Shown here piece by piece: positions 16,002 to 22,952 of a stretch of DNA of 38,963 nt (positions are counted from its first letter, which is position 1; each line of letters begins with the position of its first letter). The notes beneath the pieces are model-generated. The model was not told the origin of the DNA. It saw only the letters and a program-made list of their open reading frames with translations, and did not search any database. A program made the translations under genes and the position numbers. This DNA is from Sphingomonas populi (GTDB taxonomy: Bacteria > Pseudomonadota > Alphaproteobacteria > Sphingomonadales > Sphingomonadaceae), in contig NZ_SGIS01000016.1 of NCBI RefSeq assembly GCF_004208535.1, positions 67,759-106,721 of the forward strand, read 5' to 3'.

Positions 16002-19000
16002 GTCGGGATCCGCTGAAGCGCAGCTTCGGCGCTTTCCTGCTGTGCCATCTGGCTACCGGAGACGATCGCGGCCTGCGCGAGCGGCGCTGCGGCGCGTTGG
16101 ACGTGCACGTCGAACAACTCCGACTTGTCGACCGCGACATAGATGAACTGGGGCGGGATCGCCGCGCGCTGAGCCTCGCCGATCGCGCGCATGTCCGGCA
16201 CGGAGGGCTGCACGAGCGCGGCTGGATTGATCCGCCCGCCCGCCGCTAACCCGCGAATCCGCTTCCGCAGTGTGCCGCGGTTCATGGCGTCAATGACCGG
16301 CCAATACTCGCGCGTGGCGCGTTCGTTGACGATCGACTCGCCGTTCGACACCATCAGCGGGTCGCGGCCGTCAATCAGCGCGAAGATGCTGTCCGACGTG
16401 CCGGTGCCTTCGCCGCTGATCTTGCCACCGGTCGCCTTGCCGGGGATCTTGCCGCCGGTGGAGAGACCGAGCGGCGCCCCGATGATGCTGAGGATCAGCT
16501 TTTCGGTGCCGATCTTGATCAGGTCGCTCAAGACAGTGCCAAGCACGCCATGAAGGTGCAATGCCGCGACGGCTGCGCTCTGGAAATCATCCGCCACGCC
16601 CTTGATCGCGTCGGTCTTCAACCCATCGAACGCGGTGCCGAGATCTCCAACGTCGCTCGACAGCTGGCGGCGATATTGCTCCATCGGGCCGGCGTTCTGA
16701 ACCGCAACTGCCGTCTGTTTGACCGCGTAGCGATCGTCGAGCGTGTCATAATCGAGCTTCGCCTGGGCGCGTTCGCCCTGCGACGCGCCGCTGTTCGCTG
16801 CCAGGATCCGCTCGAGGCGGATTTTCTCCTCCTGCTTCTGCAGGTCGAGCAATTCGAGTTCTTTGGCCGCGCGATCCTTCGCGGTGGTCGCCAGCTGCTC
16901 CTCGACACCAACGGAATCGCGTTTGATGTCGATTTGGTGGGCTGCGAGCGCGGCCGCGTCGTCGTCCTTCTGGCGCTGCTCCTTGAGATTGATGACCGCA
17001 GTCTGCGCGATCGCAGCCCGATCGTTCAGATCTTGAAGCGCCTTCACGCGCGCCGCCGCTGTCTTGGGATCGCCGAACCGGCCCTGTTTCGCCTGTTCGG
17101 CCAGTTCGTCGTTGCGGTTCTTGCGGTCAGCCTCGACGCGGTCACGCTCGATCTGCGCGCGCTCGGCCGCCGAGTTGGTCAGATCGGCGTGTGCCGCTGC
17201 CAGCGCATCGTTGGCCTGGCGCTCGGCGGTCATGTAGGCGCGGGTATCGGCCGCCTCGTCTTTGACCGCTGCGGCCTGCCGGCGCGCCTCCGCCTTCGCC
17301 TGAGCATCCGCACGCCTGCCCGCGGCCGCGCCGGCCTTCGCGTTGCCGGCGTCGATCTTGCTCTGCCCGGCAGCGCGCAGCTGCTCGGCGTCCTCACTCG
17401 ACTTGGAGCGCGCTGTCTCGTCGGACAGGCCGGCCTTGCGGTAAGCCTGGTATTGGGTGAGCTCGTAGACCTGTGCCTTGAGCTTGTTGATGTCGGACTT
17501 GTTGCCGCCGGCCTGCGCGATCCGCAGATCGTTGCGCATCTCCAGCAGCTTCTGCGGAATATCGACGCCGCCGGTCGCATCACTGCCGGCGTAGACCGGT
17601 AGCGAGAGGCCCTTCAGCCGGTTATATTCGGTCCGAGCGCTCGCCTGGTCTTGCTGCGCCTTCGCGATCGCCGCCCGATCGGCTGCGTCGGCCGCCGAAT
17701 CGCTCGAGCCCCGCGCCACCACTACGCCGTTGACCACTTGGGCGTACTGCCGCCCCGCGATGCGGCTCGACGCTTCGCGGATCGTCTTCTGCGCGTTGTT
17801 CTGGACGTCAGCCTGGGATTGCAGCGCGTCCTGCTTGCGCTGACGCGCGAGCTCGCGGAGGTTTGCCGCGGCTTGGCCCACAGCGCCGGCGAAACGCGCC
17901 ATTCCGCCCGCTGCCGTCGATGCCGCGCTGCCACTCTGCGCGATGGCCGTTGCAGCGGCCCTCCCGTAGATCGAGGTGCGCTCGAGCGCCGCGGCAGCTT
18001 CCTTGTGTCGCTCAGTAAATGCTCGGGTCTGCTCCTGCGCGCGTCCCGCTTCGCCGCTGTAGTGGATGATCGCGCCGACCAGGGCGGCGATCGCGATCAG
18101 GGGCACCGCTCCGGTGACCAGATTGAGCGCGCCGGCGAACAGCGAGGAGGCCAGCGCGGCTGCACGTGCGCCGATCGTGGCGGCCGCCGTCGCCGCCGCT
18201 GCAGCTTCCGCCGCAACGGCCGCGCGAGCCTGCGCGATCGCGAGTTCCTGCTCGGCCGCTGCCAGTTCGACGGTCACGACCGTTTGGCGAGCGCGCATAT
18301 CGGCTACACGCTGCGCGGCGAATGCGGCCCGGTTCTCAGCCTCCACCTGGGCTTTGATCGCGGCCGTGCGGCCGACGGTGTTGTTGATGTTCGAATTCGC
18401 GGCAAAAGCCGCCTCCGCCCGTTTCGCTGCGGCAAGGGCGTTCGTTTCCACGATCGATTCTTGAAGTGCTGCCCGTTCTGCGGCCCGCGCCGCGATCGTC
18501 CTCTCGATAGCGGTCACCTCGGCAGCAGCTTCAGCCTGCGCTGCAACGGCAAGGCGCGCGCGGATGCCGATCTGGTCGACGTAGGCGGCATTCCCCTGCA
18601 AAATCGCCGCGATCGTACCTCGCTGCGCGCCGAGTGCGAGATCAGCACCGGCGAGCACCGCCGAGCCGGCCTTGACGGCGCCATAGGCCACAGCGATCGA
18701 CGTGAGAGCGGGGAGCACCGTGTCCAAGTTGTCAGCGAGTAGCTTGATACCGCCGCCGAACCGAGCGGTCGCCGACAGGCTCTCGTCCGTCTGTCCGATG
18801 TAGCGCCCAAGCGCATTGTCGAGCACCTGAAGCGAAGCGCTGATCGTCAGATTGGCGCTGCCGGCGCGTTTCTCGAGCACTTCCTGCGCCTTGACGATCT
18901 CGGCGAAGAAATCGGCGCTGGTCAGCTTGCCGGCGAGCATCTCCTTGCGGATATTGGCGACCGAACCGGCATATTTATCCGACGTCGCTGCCACCGCCTG

Positions 19001-19693
19001 AAGCAACGGGTACAGCCCGGTCGTAACCGAGTTGTATTCCTGGGCGTGAACGACGCCGGAGTCGAGCGCCTGGCCCAACTGGATGATCGTGTCCTTGGCG
19101 GACTCGGCCGAGCCGCCCTGTACCTTCACCGCTGCCGCGACGGCGTTGCTGAACTTGAGGACGTCGCCATCCGTAGCGCCGATGCCGTGGGCGGCCTGCG
19201 CAGCGCGCCCGTATAGGTCGCCGATCGCTTCGACGTTCACGCCGTACTTCTGCGCCGTCGCGAAAAGCGCCTCTTGCGTAGCGGTGAGTCGCGCGCCTTC
19301 GAGGTTGGCGACCCTCAGCGAGTTGGTGAAGCGGGTGTAGCCGTCCGCATATTCCTTGACCTTATCGACCGCGAACACCGCCGCCAGCGCGCCACCGGCG
19401 CGCGTGAAGGCAGTCGCGATCGCGTTTGACGATGCCTCGACCTGATGCTGGATCCGCACGGTCGTCGCGCCGATCGACGTGATCCGCGCGTTGGTGCGGT
19501 CGATCGCGGGCACGATGCGCTCGATGCCGCGCCCGAGATTGTTGAAGCCCCGGTCGGTCGCGTCGAGTGAGCGCTGCGCGCCCTGCTGGAATCGCCCGAC
19601 CTCCGCTACCGCGCGATCAAGATTGCGGCGCAGAAGCTCGGTGGTCGCGTCCACCTGGAGCAGCAGCTGCCGGATGTCAGGGCTATCGGCCAT
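15998..19693 (-). CDS. Tail length tape-measure protein
   Basis: 1231 residues. The N-terminal 60 residues form a helix rich in Gln and Arg. The tape-measure domain spans about 95-340 (VDKVKEYADGYTRFTNSLR, YGVNVEAIGDLYGR, VVHAQEYNSVTTGLYPLL). Long Ala-rich coiled coil follows (about 370-520), a hydrophobic membrane-like segment (about 525-550, LVTGAVPLIAIAALVGAIIHY), more coiled coil (750-1020) and a Gly-rich C-terminal region (GGKIPGKATGGKISG). Tape-measure proteins set tail length and help DNA cross the inner membrane. AAGGAGAGG lies upstream of ATG 19693. Length predicts a tail near 180 nm by the usual rule of thumb. Confidence 0.92.
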   Translation of the reverse strand: MADSPDIRQLLLQVDATTELLRRNLDRAVAEVGRFQQGAQRSLDATDRGFNNLGRGIERIVPAIDRTNARITSIGATTVRIQHQVEASSNAIATAFTRAGGALAAVFAVDKVKEYADGYTRFTNSLRVANLEGARLTATQEALFATAQKYGVNVEAIGDLYGRAAQAAHGIGATDGDVLKFSNAVAAAVKVQGGSAESAKDTIIQLGQALDSGVVHAQEYNSVTTGLYPLLQAVAATSDKYAGSVANIRKEMLAGKLTSADFFAEIVKAQEVLEKRAGSANLTISASLQVLDNALGRYIGQTDESLSATARFGGGIKLLADNLDTVLPALTSIAVAYGAVKAGSAVLAGADLALGAQRGTIAAILQGNAAYVDQIGIRARLAVAAQAEAAAEVTAIERTIAARAAERAALQESIVETNALAAAKRAEAAFAANSNINNTVGRTAAIKAQVEAENRAAFAAQRVADMRARQTVVTVELAAAEQELAIAQARAAVAAEAAAAATAAATIGARAAALASSLFAGALNLVTGAVPLIAIAALVGAIIHYSGEAGRAQEQTRAFTERHKEAAAALERTSIYGRAAATAIAQSGSAASTAAGGMARFAGAVGQAAANLRELARQRKQDALQSQADVQNNAQKTIREASSRIAGRQYAQVVNGVVVARGSSDSAADAADRAAIAKAQQDQASARTEYNRLKGLSLPVYAGSDATGGVDIPQKLLEMRNDLRIAQAGGNKSDINKLKAQVYELTQYQAYRKAGLSDETARSKSSEDAEQLRAAGQSKIDAGNAKAGAAAGRRADAQAKAEARRQAAAVKDEAADTRAYMTAERQANDALAAAHADLTNSAAERAQIERDRVEADRKNRNDELAEQAKQGRFGDPKTAAARVKALQDLNDRAAIAQTAVINLKEQRQKDDDAAALAAHQIDIKRDSVGVEEQLATTAKDRAAKELELLDLQKQEEKIRLERILAANSGASQGERAQAKLDYDTLDDRYAVKQTAVAVQNAGPMEQYRRQLSSDVGDLGTAFDGLKTDAIKGVADDFQSAAVAALHLHGVLGTVLSDLIKIGTEKLILSIIGAPLGLSTGGKIPGKATGGKISGEGTGTSDSIFALIDGRDPLMVSNGESIVNERATREYWPVIDAMNRGTLRKRIRGLAAGGRINPAALVQPSVPDMRAIGEAQRAAIPPQFIYVAVDKSELFDVHVQRAAAPLAQAAIVSGSQMAQQESAEAALQRIPT

Positions 19694-19754
19694 GACCTCT
19701 CCTTGCGCGCATGGCGACGGTCGCCGCGCCGAGCGGCGAGACGATCAGGTCGCG

Positions 19755-19783
19755 ATTATAGGGGGCGGCGGCGAGTTGCCGCC
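19755..19783 (-). promoter_or_regulatory. Hairpin and perfect -10 box before the tape-measure gene
   Basis: GGCGGC (19764-19769) pairs with GCCGCC (19778-19783) just after the lipoprotein stop. On the minus strand it is followed by TATAAT (19760-19755), about 60 bases upstream of the tape-measure start. No good -35 box is present at 17 bp. It may be a terminator for the lipoprotein transcript plus a weak restart promoter. Confidence 0.35.
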
Positions 19784-19787
19784 GGCG

Positions 19788-20132
19788 TCAGCTGACGGAG
19801 CGGAGATCCGTCTCGTAAATGCGGATGCGCTGGCCGTTCTTGCAATCCACGTCGAAGCCAATGTCGGTCGGCGTGCTGCGGTCCATCGCCAGGCTTTCGA
19901 CACTATCGCATTTCGGCTCGCGCGCCGCCCTGATCGCGGCCGGACGCTGCTCGGCCGAGATCTGCGATATGCGCGGCGCGCCGAAATCCTCATACCAGCT
20001 TGGCCACTGATCTCGCGTCATCTTATACGCGATGTCGGCCGGCACCAGCTGCTCGGCTTCCTCCTTAGACCGGAGGCCACCGGCGCATCCGCTGAGCGCC
20101 AAGACTAGGCAAAGAATTGCTGCGGAGCGCAT
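19788..20132 (-). CDS. Phage-encoded lipoprotein
   Basis: 114 residues from ATG 20132. Residues 1-15 are a lipoprotein signal peptide with lipobox LSGC and Cys16 as the acylation site; Ala at +2 predicts the outer membrane. The mature domain has two more cysteines (PKCD near 75 and VDCK near 98) that could form a disulphide. It lies inside the tail operon between chaperone and tape measure, a site where extra genes (morons) are often inserted. Surface lipoproteins of phages are known to block superinfection by masking receptors or DNA entry; that role is a guess here. Confidence 0.75.
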   Translation of the reverse strand: MRSAAILCLVLALSGCAGGLRSKEEAEQLVPADIAYKMTRDQWPSWYEDFGAPRISQISAEQRPAAIRAAREPKCDSVESLAMDRSTPTDIGFDVDCKNGQRIRIYETDLRSVS

Positions 20133-20152
20133 GAGGCGACGACTATCGCGCC

Positions 20153-20676
20153 TCACGTCTCCGGGCAATTCATTTGCTTCCAGGCTTCGAACGCCGCGAA
20201 GAACTCGTGCGACGTGCTCGACCAGAACTTGGCGGCGTCCCATCCGAGGGCGGCGCCGGCGACCCCGGCGAGTTTTCGCCGATACCGGGCGGGGTCATCA
20301 TCTCCGGGATCGGCTTCAATTTTCCCGAGGCTTCGACACCTCCGGAGGCGGCGTTCAGCAGCACGATCGCGAGGCGCGGCAGCACCAGCATCACGCCCAT
20401 CGCGTAGATGAGCTTGCCGATCTTGTCGCGTTGAACGCCGACGACGCTGCTGGTCTTCGTTTCCTTGCCCCAGGCACGGATGAGCTCGGTCGTGACCGTA
20501 GCGGCCGCGTCGAGCTTCAGAGCGCCACTGTCGGCCGCAAGCGCGAGGTCAGTGAGCGACAAGCCGGTCTGCGCCTCGCACGCCACCACAGCCTCGTAGG
20601 ACGGGCGCAGAACGAAGGTGGTGCCGGCGAGGTCGAGCTCGACCTCGCCGCGCACCGCGTTCGCGAAATCGCTCAC
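20153..20676 (-). CDS. Tail assembly chaperone, long -1 frameshift product (G-T type)
   Basis: The GTG-started chaperone frame reads to codon 119 and can slip -1 on GGGAAAA (20326-20320, in phase as G GGA AAA). The ribosome then reads 55 more residues to a TGA at 20155-20153, giving 174 residues. The extension looks like real protein: it includes KLAGVAGAALGWDAAKFW and HEFFAAFEAWKQ, a Trp-rich helical pattern as in tail chaperone T domains. Lambda uses GGGAAAG for the same purpose at its G/T genes. Slippage rate is unknown. Confidence 0.7.
20170..20676 (-). CDS. Tail assembly chaperone, unshifted product (GTA gp10-like)
   Basis: 168 residues from GTG 20676, whose G precedes the TGA of the tail-tube gene (GTGA overlap). 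Residues 1-115 resemble the GTA-gp10 family (VELDLAGTTFVLRPSYEAV, ACEAQTGLSLTDLALAA). After the slip site the zero-frame tail is Pro/Ser/Arg-rich (PGSPAPPSDGTPPSSGRARR) and looks like an unselected frame. Tail chaperones coat the tape-measure protein before tube polymerisation and are not in the virion. The 168-residue form may be the main product and the -1 form the minor one. Confidence 0.75.
   Translation of the reverse strand: MSDFANAVRGEVELDLAGTTFVLRPSYEAVVACEAQTGLSLTDLALAADSGALKLDAAATVTTELIRAWGKETKTSSVVGVQRDKIGKLIYAMGVMLVLPRLAIVLLNAASGGVEASGKLKPIPEMMTPPGIGENSPGSPAPPSDGTPPSSGRARRTSSSRRSKPGSK
20320..20326 (-). promoter_or_regulatory. -1 ribosomal frameshift slippery site GGGAAAA
   Basis: The heptamer fits X XXY YYZ and is in phase with the chaperone zero frame (tcG GGA AAA). 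It differs only at the last base from the lambda G-T site GGGAAAG. The -1 frame is open for 55 codons beyond it. No strong downstream stem was needed in lambda and none is claimed here. Confidence 0.7.
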
Positions 20677-21104
20677 TTCAGGGTGTCGACCGTCGGCGCG
20701 CCGGCGAAGTTGAAGGTGGTATCGAGACTGACGACGCCATCCTTCGGGTAATCGTCGTTGAAGTCGCCGCACCACACCGTGCAGGCGAATACGGTATCGT
20801 CCTCGGTGCCATCGAGACCACCCTTGCGAACCTCGATGCCAAAGTTCTGCGGCGGCGCGCTCTTGCCGACGGTTTCGAAGGCCGTGTAGCCCGCATCCGG
20901 CAGTTCAGGGTTGAGCTTGAGGGTCGCCGAGCCGGTTCGATTGCCGCCAGCCGAGGTGTCCCATCCGCCAGACGTCTTCGACGAGGTGTCGATCGACTTG
21001 GCGCCGCGCTTGATCGAGAGATCACCTTGCCCGAGGACGGGAACGGCCGCCGCGGCGCCAATCTTAACCCAAAGCAGATGATCGTTGCCGAGCCTGATGC
21101 CCAT
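20673..21104 (-). CDS. Major tail tube protein
   Basis: 143 residues from ATG 21104. GGAGG lies 5 bases before this ATG, which decides against the in-frame ATG at 21116 that lies upstream of the ribosome-binding site. The sequence has a beta-rich, Gly-rich pattern (VLGQGDLSIKRGAKSIDTSSKTSGG is read in pieces at about 25-48, then LKLNPELPDAGYTAFE). It ends FNFAGAPTVDTLK, close to GTA gp9/TP901-type tube proteins. The gene is followed with a GTGA overlap by the tail chaperone, the standard tube-chaperone order. Confidence 0.8.
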   Translation of the reverse strand: MGIRLGNDHLLWVKIGAAAAVPVLGQGDLSIKRGAKSIDTSSKTSGGWDTSAGGNRTGSATLKLNPELPDAGYTAFETVGKSAPPQNFGIEVRKGGLDGTEDDTVFACTVWCGDFNDDYPKDGVVSLDTTFNFAGAPTVDTLK

Positions 21105-21167
21105 TAGAGCCTCCATGAAGATGGCCGGGCAATCAGCCGGGCCGAGGGATGAAAGAAGACCGGCCGA

Positions 21168-21551
21168 TCAGGCCGGTGTGACGAAACCATCAAAGGTGCT
21201 GGTGCCGAAATACTGCGCCGGGCCGACTTGCCGCGCCTCACTGCCGGCGGAGATCATGGTGACCTCGTAGCCGTCGACGAGCAGCTTGCGGCCGTCGATC
21301 GCGACGCGGACCTCTTCCTGAAGATCGAGGATCGGCTGGCGCTGTTCCTGCCAGACCTCGGTCGTCACGGTCAGGCTGAGCCGCAGGGATCGCGAGCCCT
21401 TCCCGCCGATCGGGTCGCCGGAGAGCTCGGCGAGGATGACGATCGGCGCGGTCGTGCCATCGGGCACATCCTGAAACACCGGCGCCAGCGTCACGCCGGC
21501 GGAGAGCGCGTCGAAGATGCCGAGCTCGGCCGCCGCGATCGGGCTACTCAT
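21168..21551 (-). CDS. Tail completion protein (DUF3168-like, GTA gp8 position)
   Basis: 127 residues. It contains VTLAPVFQDVPDGTTAPIV, a typical start of DUF3168 proteins, and the central LRLSLTVTTEVWQEQR that matches the strand with a basic loop of that family. Proteins of this type cap the tail tube and join it to the head. It overlaps the HK97-gp10-like gene by 8 bases and precedes the tube gene. The call is by family pattern and order. Confidence 0.78.
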   Translation of the reverse strand: MSSPIAAAELGIFDALSAGVTLAPVFQDVPDGTTAPIVILAELSGDPIGGKGSRSLRLSLTVTTEVWQEQRQPILDLQEEVRVAIDGRKLLVDGYEVTMISAGSEARQVGPAQYFGTSTFDGFVTPA

Positions 21552-22044
21552 TGCCAGTATCCGCTATGCGCCGGAGCGCGCGGTCCCAAATGCCATTGAG
21601 GCGCCGAGCGAGGAAGCTGCGCAGGTTCGTCTCGGGGGTGTAGACGAAATGGTGCGGCTGACGGGCCTTCACGCGCAGCTGGTAGGTCGAGGCGATATCC
21701 TCAAAGCGCTTGCGGCGATGGCGAAGCCCGGAGCGGCCGACCTTCCGGCGCTGCACGGTCACAACTTGGGCGCGCCGGCCGCCTTCGACGATCCGGGCAT
21801 AGAATAGCTTGCGGTTGAGTCGGACACCGATGAAACCGACGATCAGGCGCAACGTCTTCGGGTAGAATTTCCAGCCGAGACCGGCGATCAGCCGCCCGGT
21901 CTTCCCGCGCGGCGCGCGCGCGACCATCGCCCCTTCCAGTACCGGCGCGGCCTGCGTCAGCGTCGAGGCGATCTCGGCGCGCACAGCGTTCGGAGCGCGT
22001 TGGAGCAACCGCCGAACCGAGATCGCGCCGCGAACTTTCGACAT
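21544..22044 (-). CDS. HK97 gp10-like neck/tail-completion protein
   Basis: 166 residues from ATG 22044, which overlaps the TGA of the head-closure gene (ATGA). The N-terminal part includes ALEGAMVARAPRGKTGRL-like residues (VLEGAMVARAPRGKTGRLI at about 33-51), the signature of the HK97-gp10 family, where APxxTGxL precedes a beta strand. The C-terminal half is very basic (RRKVGRSGLRHRRKRF). It should help join head and tail. The extra basic segment is longer than in most relatives. Confidence 0.8.
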   Translation of the reverse strand: MSKVRGAISVRRLLQRAPNAVRAEIASTLTQAAPVLEGAMVARAPRGKTGRLIAGLGWKFYPKTLRLIVGFIGVRLNRKLFYARIVEGGRRAQVVTVQRRKVGRSGLRHRRKRFEDIASTYQLRVKARQPHHFVYTPETNLRSFLARRLNGIWDRALRRIADTGNE

Positions 22045-22394
22045 CAGGCGGGTACCCCCGTTTCGGCGTGGATCAGCAGGGCCTCGCCGCGATTGTCGGG
22101 ATCGGCGCAGGTGCGGATATCGAGCGCCTGGTCGACGCCGCCGCGCTTCTTCCAGATCAGGCGGTGCTGCGGGGTCACGTCCGAGCGGAACCGGAGCGTC
22201 ACGCGGAAAAACTCGGTCTGCCGCTGGATGCCTTGCGCGAATGCCTCGCCGCCGCCCTTGATCGGCAGCACCTCGGCGAAGACCGGCGCGACGTCGACCC
22301 ACTTCGAAACGAAGCCGGTGCCGGACTTGGTGCGATCGTTCCGCTGGATCACGACGCGCTCGCGCAGCCGCGTGGCGAGGGAGGCGCGCGCCAT
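22044..22394 (-). CDS. Head closure / head-tail adaptor protein (SPP1 gp16-like)
   Basis: 116 residues. The pattern RLRERVVIQRNDRTKSGTGF with W at about 32 followed by VAPVFAEVLPIKGGE-like text is typical of SPP1 gp16-type stoppers, which close the portal channel after packaging. LIWKKRG and LDIRTCADPDNR near the C-terminus also fit. It overlaps the connector gene by one base and the gp10-like gene by one to four bases, so it is translated as part of the head-tail operon. Confidence 0.83.
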   Translation of the reverse strand: MARASLATRLRERVVIQRNDRTKSGTGFVSKWVDVAPVFAEVLPIKGGGEAFAQGIQRQTEFFRVTLRFRSDVTPQHRLIWKKRGGVDQALDIRTCADPDNRGEALLIHAETGVPA

Positions 22395-22693
22395 CAGCCG
22401 ACGCTCACGACGATGTAATATTCGACCAGGAAGCGCACGCCGGCGATGTCCTCGAGCGGCGTGTCGCGGTTGTCGTAGAGCGCGGTCAGCACCAGCTTGA
22501 CCGCATGAACAACATTCACTGGGACCGCGTCGGCGCTCGGCCAGCCGGTCGCGCCGATCAGGGCGTCCCGGCCGAGGTGGTTGGCGAGGCCCTGCTCGGC
22601 CGCCGCGATCAGCGCGTCGAGAGTGGTATCGGAAACCTCGTCGCCGATGCGCAGGTGCTCGCGCGCGACGGGGAGCGGGATCAGATCTGACAT
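22394..22693 (-). CDS. Head-tail connector protein (HK97 gp6-like)
   Basis: 99 residues, all helical in appearance. The start LIPLPVAREHLRI matches the gp6-like family consensus (L..aK.hLRi), followed by DTTLDALIAAAEQGLANHLGR and a C-terminal helix containing AVKLVLTALYDNRD. Gp6 forms a ring under the portal. It lies just after the capsid block and before the stopper gene, the expected order. Confidence 0.85.
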   Translation of the reverse strand: MSDLIPLPVAREHLRIGDEVSDTTLDALIAAAEQGLANHLGRDALIGATGWPSADAVPVNVVHAVKLVLTALYDNRDTPLEDIAGVRFLVEYYIVVSVG

Positions 22694-22715
22694 ATCGCTC
22701 CCCGCCGGCGTAGAA

Positions 22716-22862
22716 TCAGGCGTTCGGCTTGTCGGCCGGCTTCACCGCTTCGGCGAAACCCTGCTTGACCAGCGCGGCCTCGGTTTCCTTGTCGAAGCCG
22801 GCGATCTCGCCCTTGGTGTAGAGGGTGCCCTGCTGGCAGGGCTTCAGGAACTTAACGGCCAT
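22716..22862 (-). CDS. Small phage head-region protein
   Basis: 48 residues (MAVKFLKPCQQGTLYTKGE to KPADKPNA). The gene is short but sits neatly between capsid and connector genes, with an ATG and in-frame TGA and a charged, protein-like composition. Small proteins here are common in HK97-type phages and may be head-decoration or assembly proteins. No motif allows a firm call. Confidence 0.6.
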   Translation of the reverse strand: MAVKFLKPCQQGTLYTKGEIAGFDKETEAALVKQGFAEAVKPADKPNA

Positions 22863-22880
22863 GTTCGGCTCTCCGGATGC

Positions 22881-22909
22881 GCAAAGGGCGCCACGCGGGC
22901 GCCCTTTGC
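22881..22909 (-). terminator. Perfect 12-bp hairpin after the capsid gene
   Basis: GCAAAGGGCGCC (22881-22892) pairs with GGCGCCCTTTGC (22898-22909) around 5 bases, 43 bp past the capsid stop. There is no T run, so it may act as an attenuator or RNA-stabilising end that raises capsid mRNA over that of the downstream genes. GGT repeats lie beside it (22910-22924). Confidence 0.6.
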
Positions 22910-22952
22910 GGTGGTGGTGGTGGTGACGGTGACGGCTAGGCCGTCAGGCGGT

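Noticed and set aside
16550..17602. Long plus-strand open frame opposite the tape-measure gene
   Set aside because: GC-rich DNA leaves long antisense frames open. Its sequence is low in protein-like pattern, and the minus-strand gene has clear domains. The same applies to 8011-11808 and 22581-24650 antisense frames.
19788..20243. A 151-residue start for the lipoprotein
   Set aside because: The first 37 residues are Arg-rich frame-shadow sequence of the chaperone gene. The signal peptide begins at ATG 20132.
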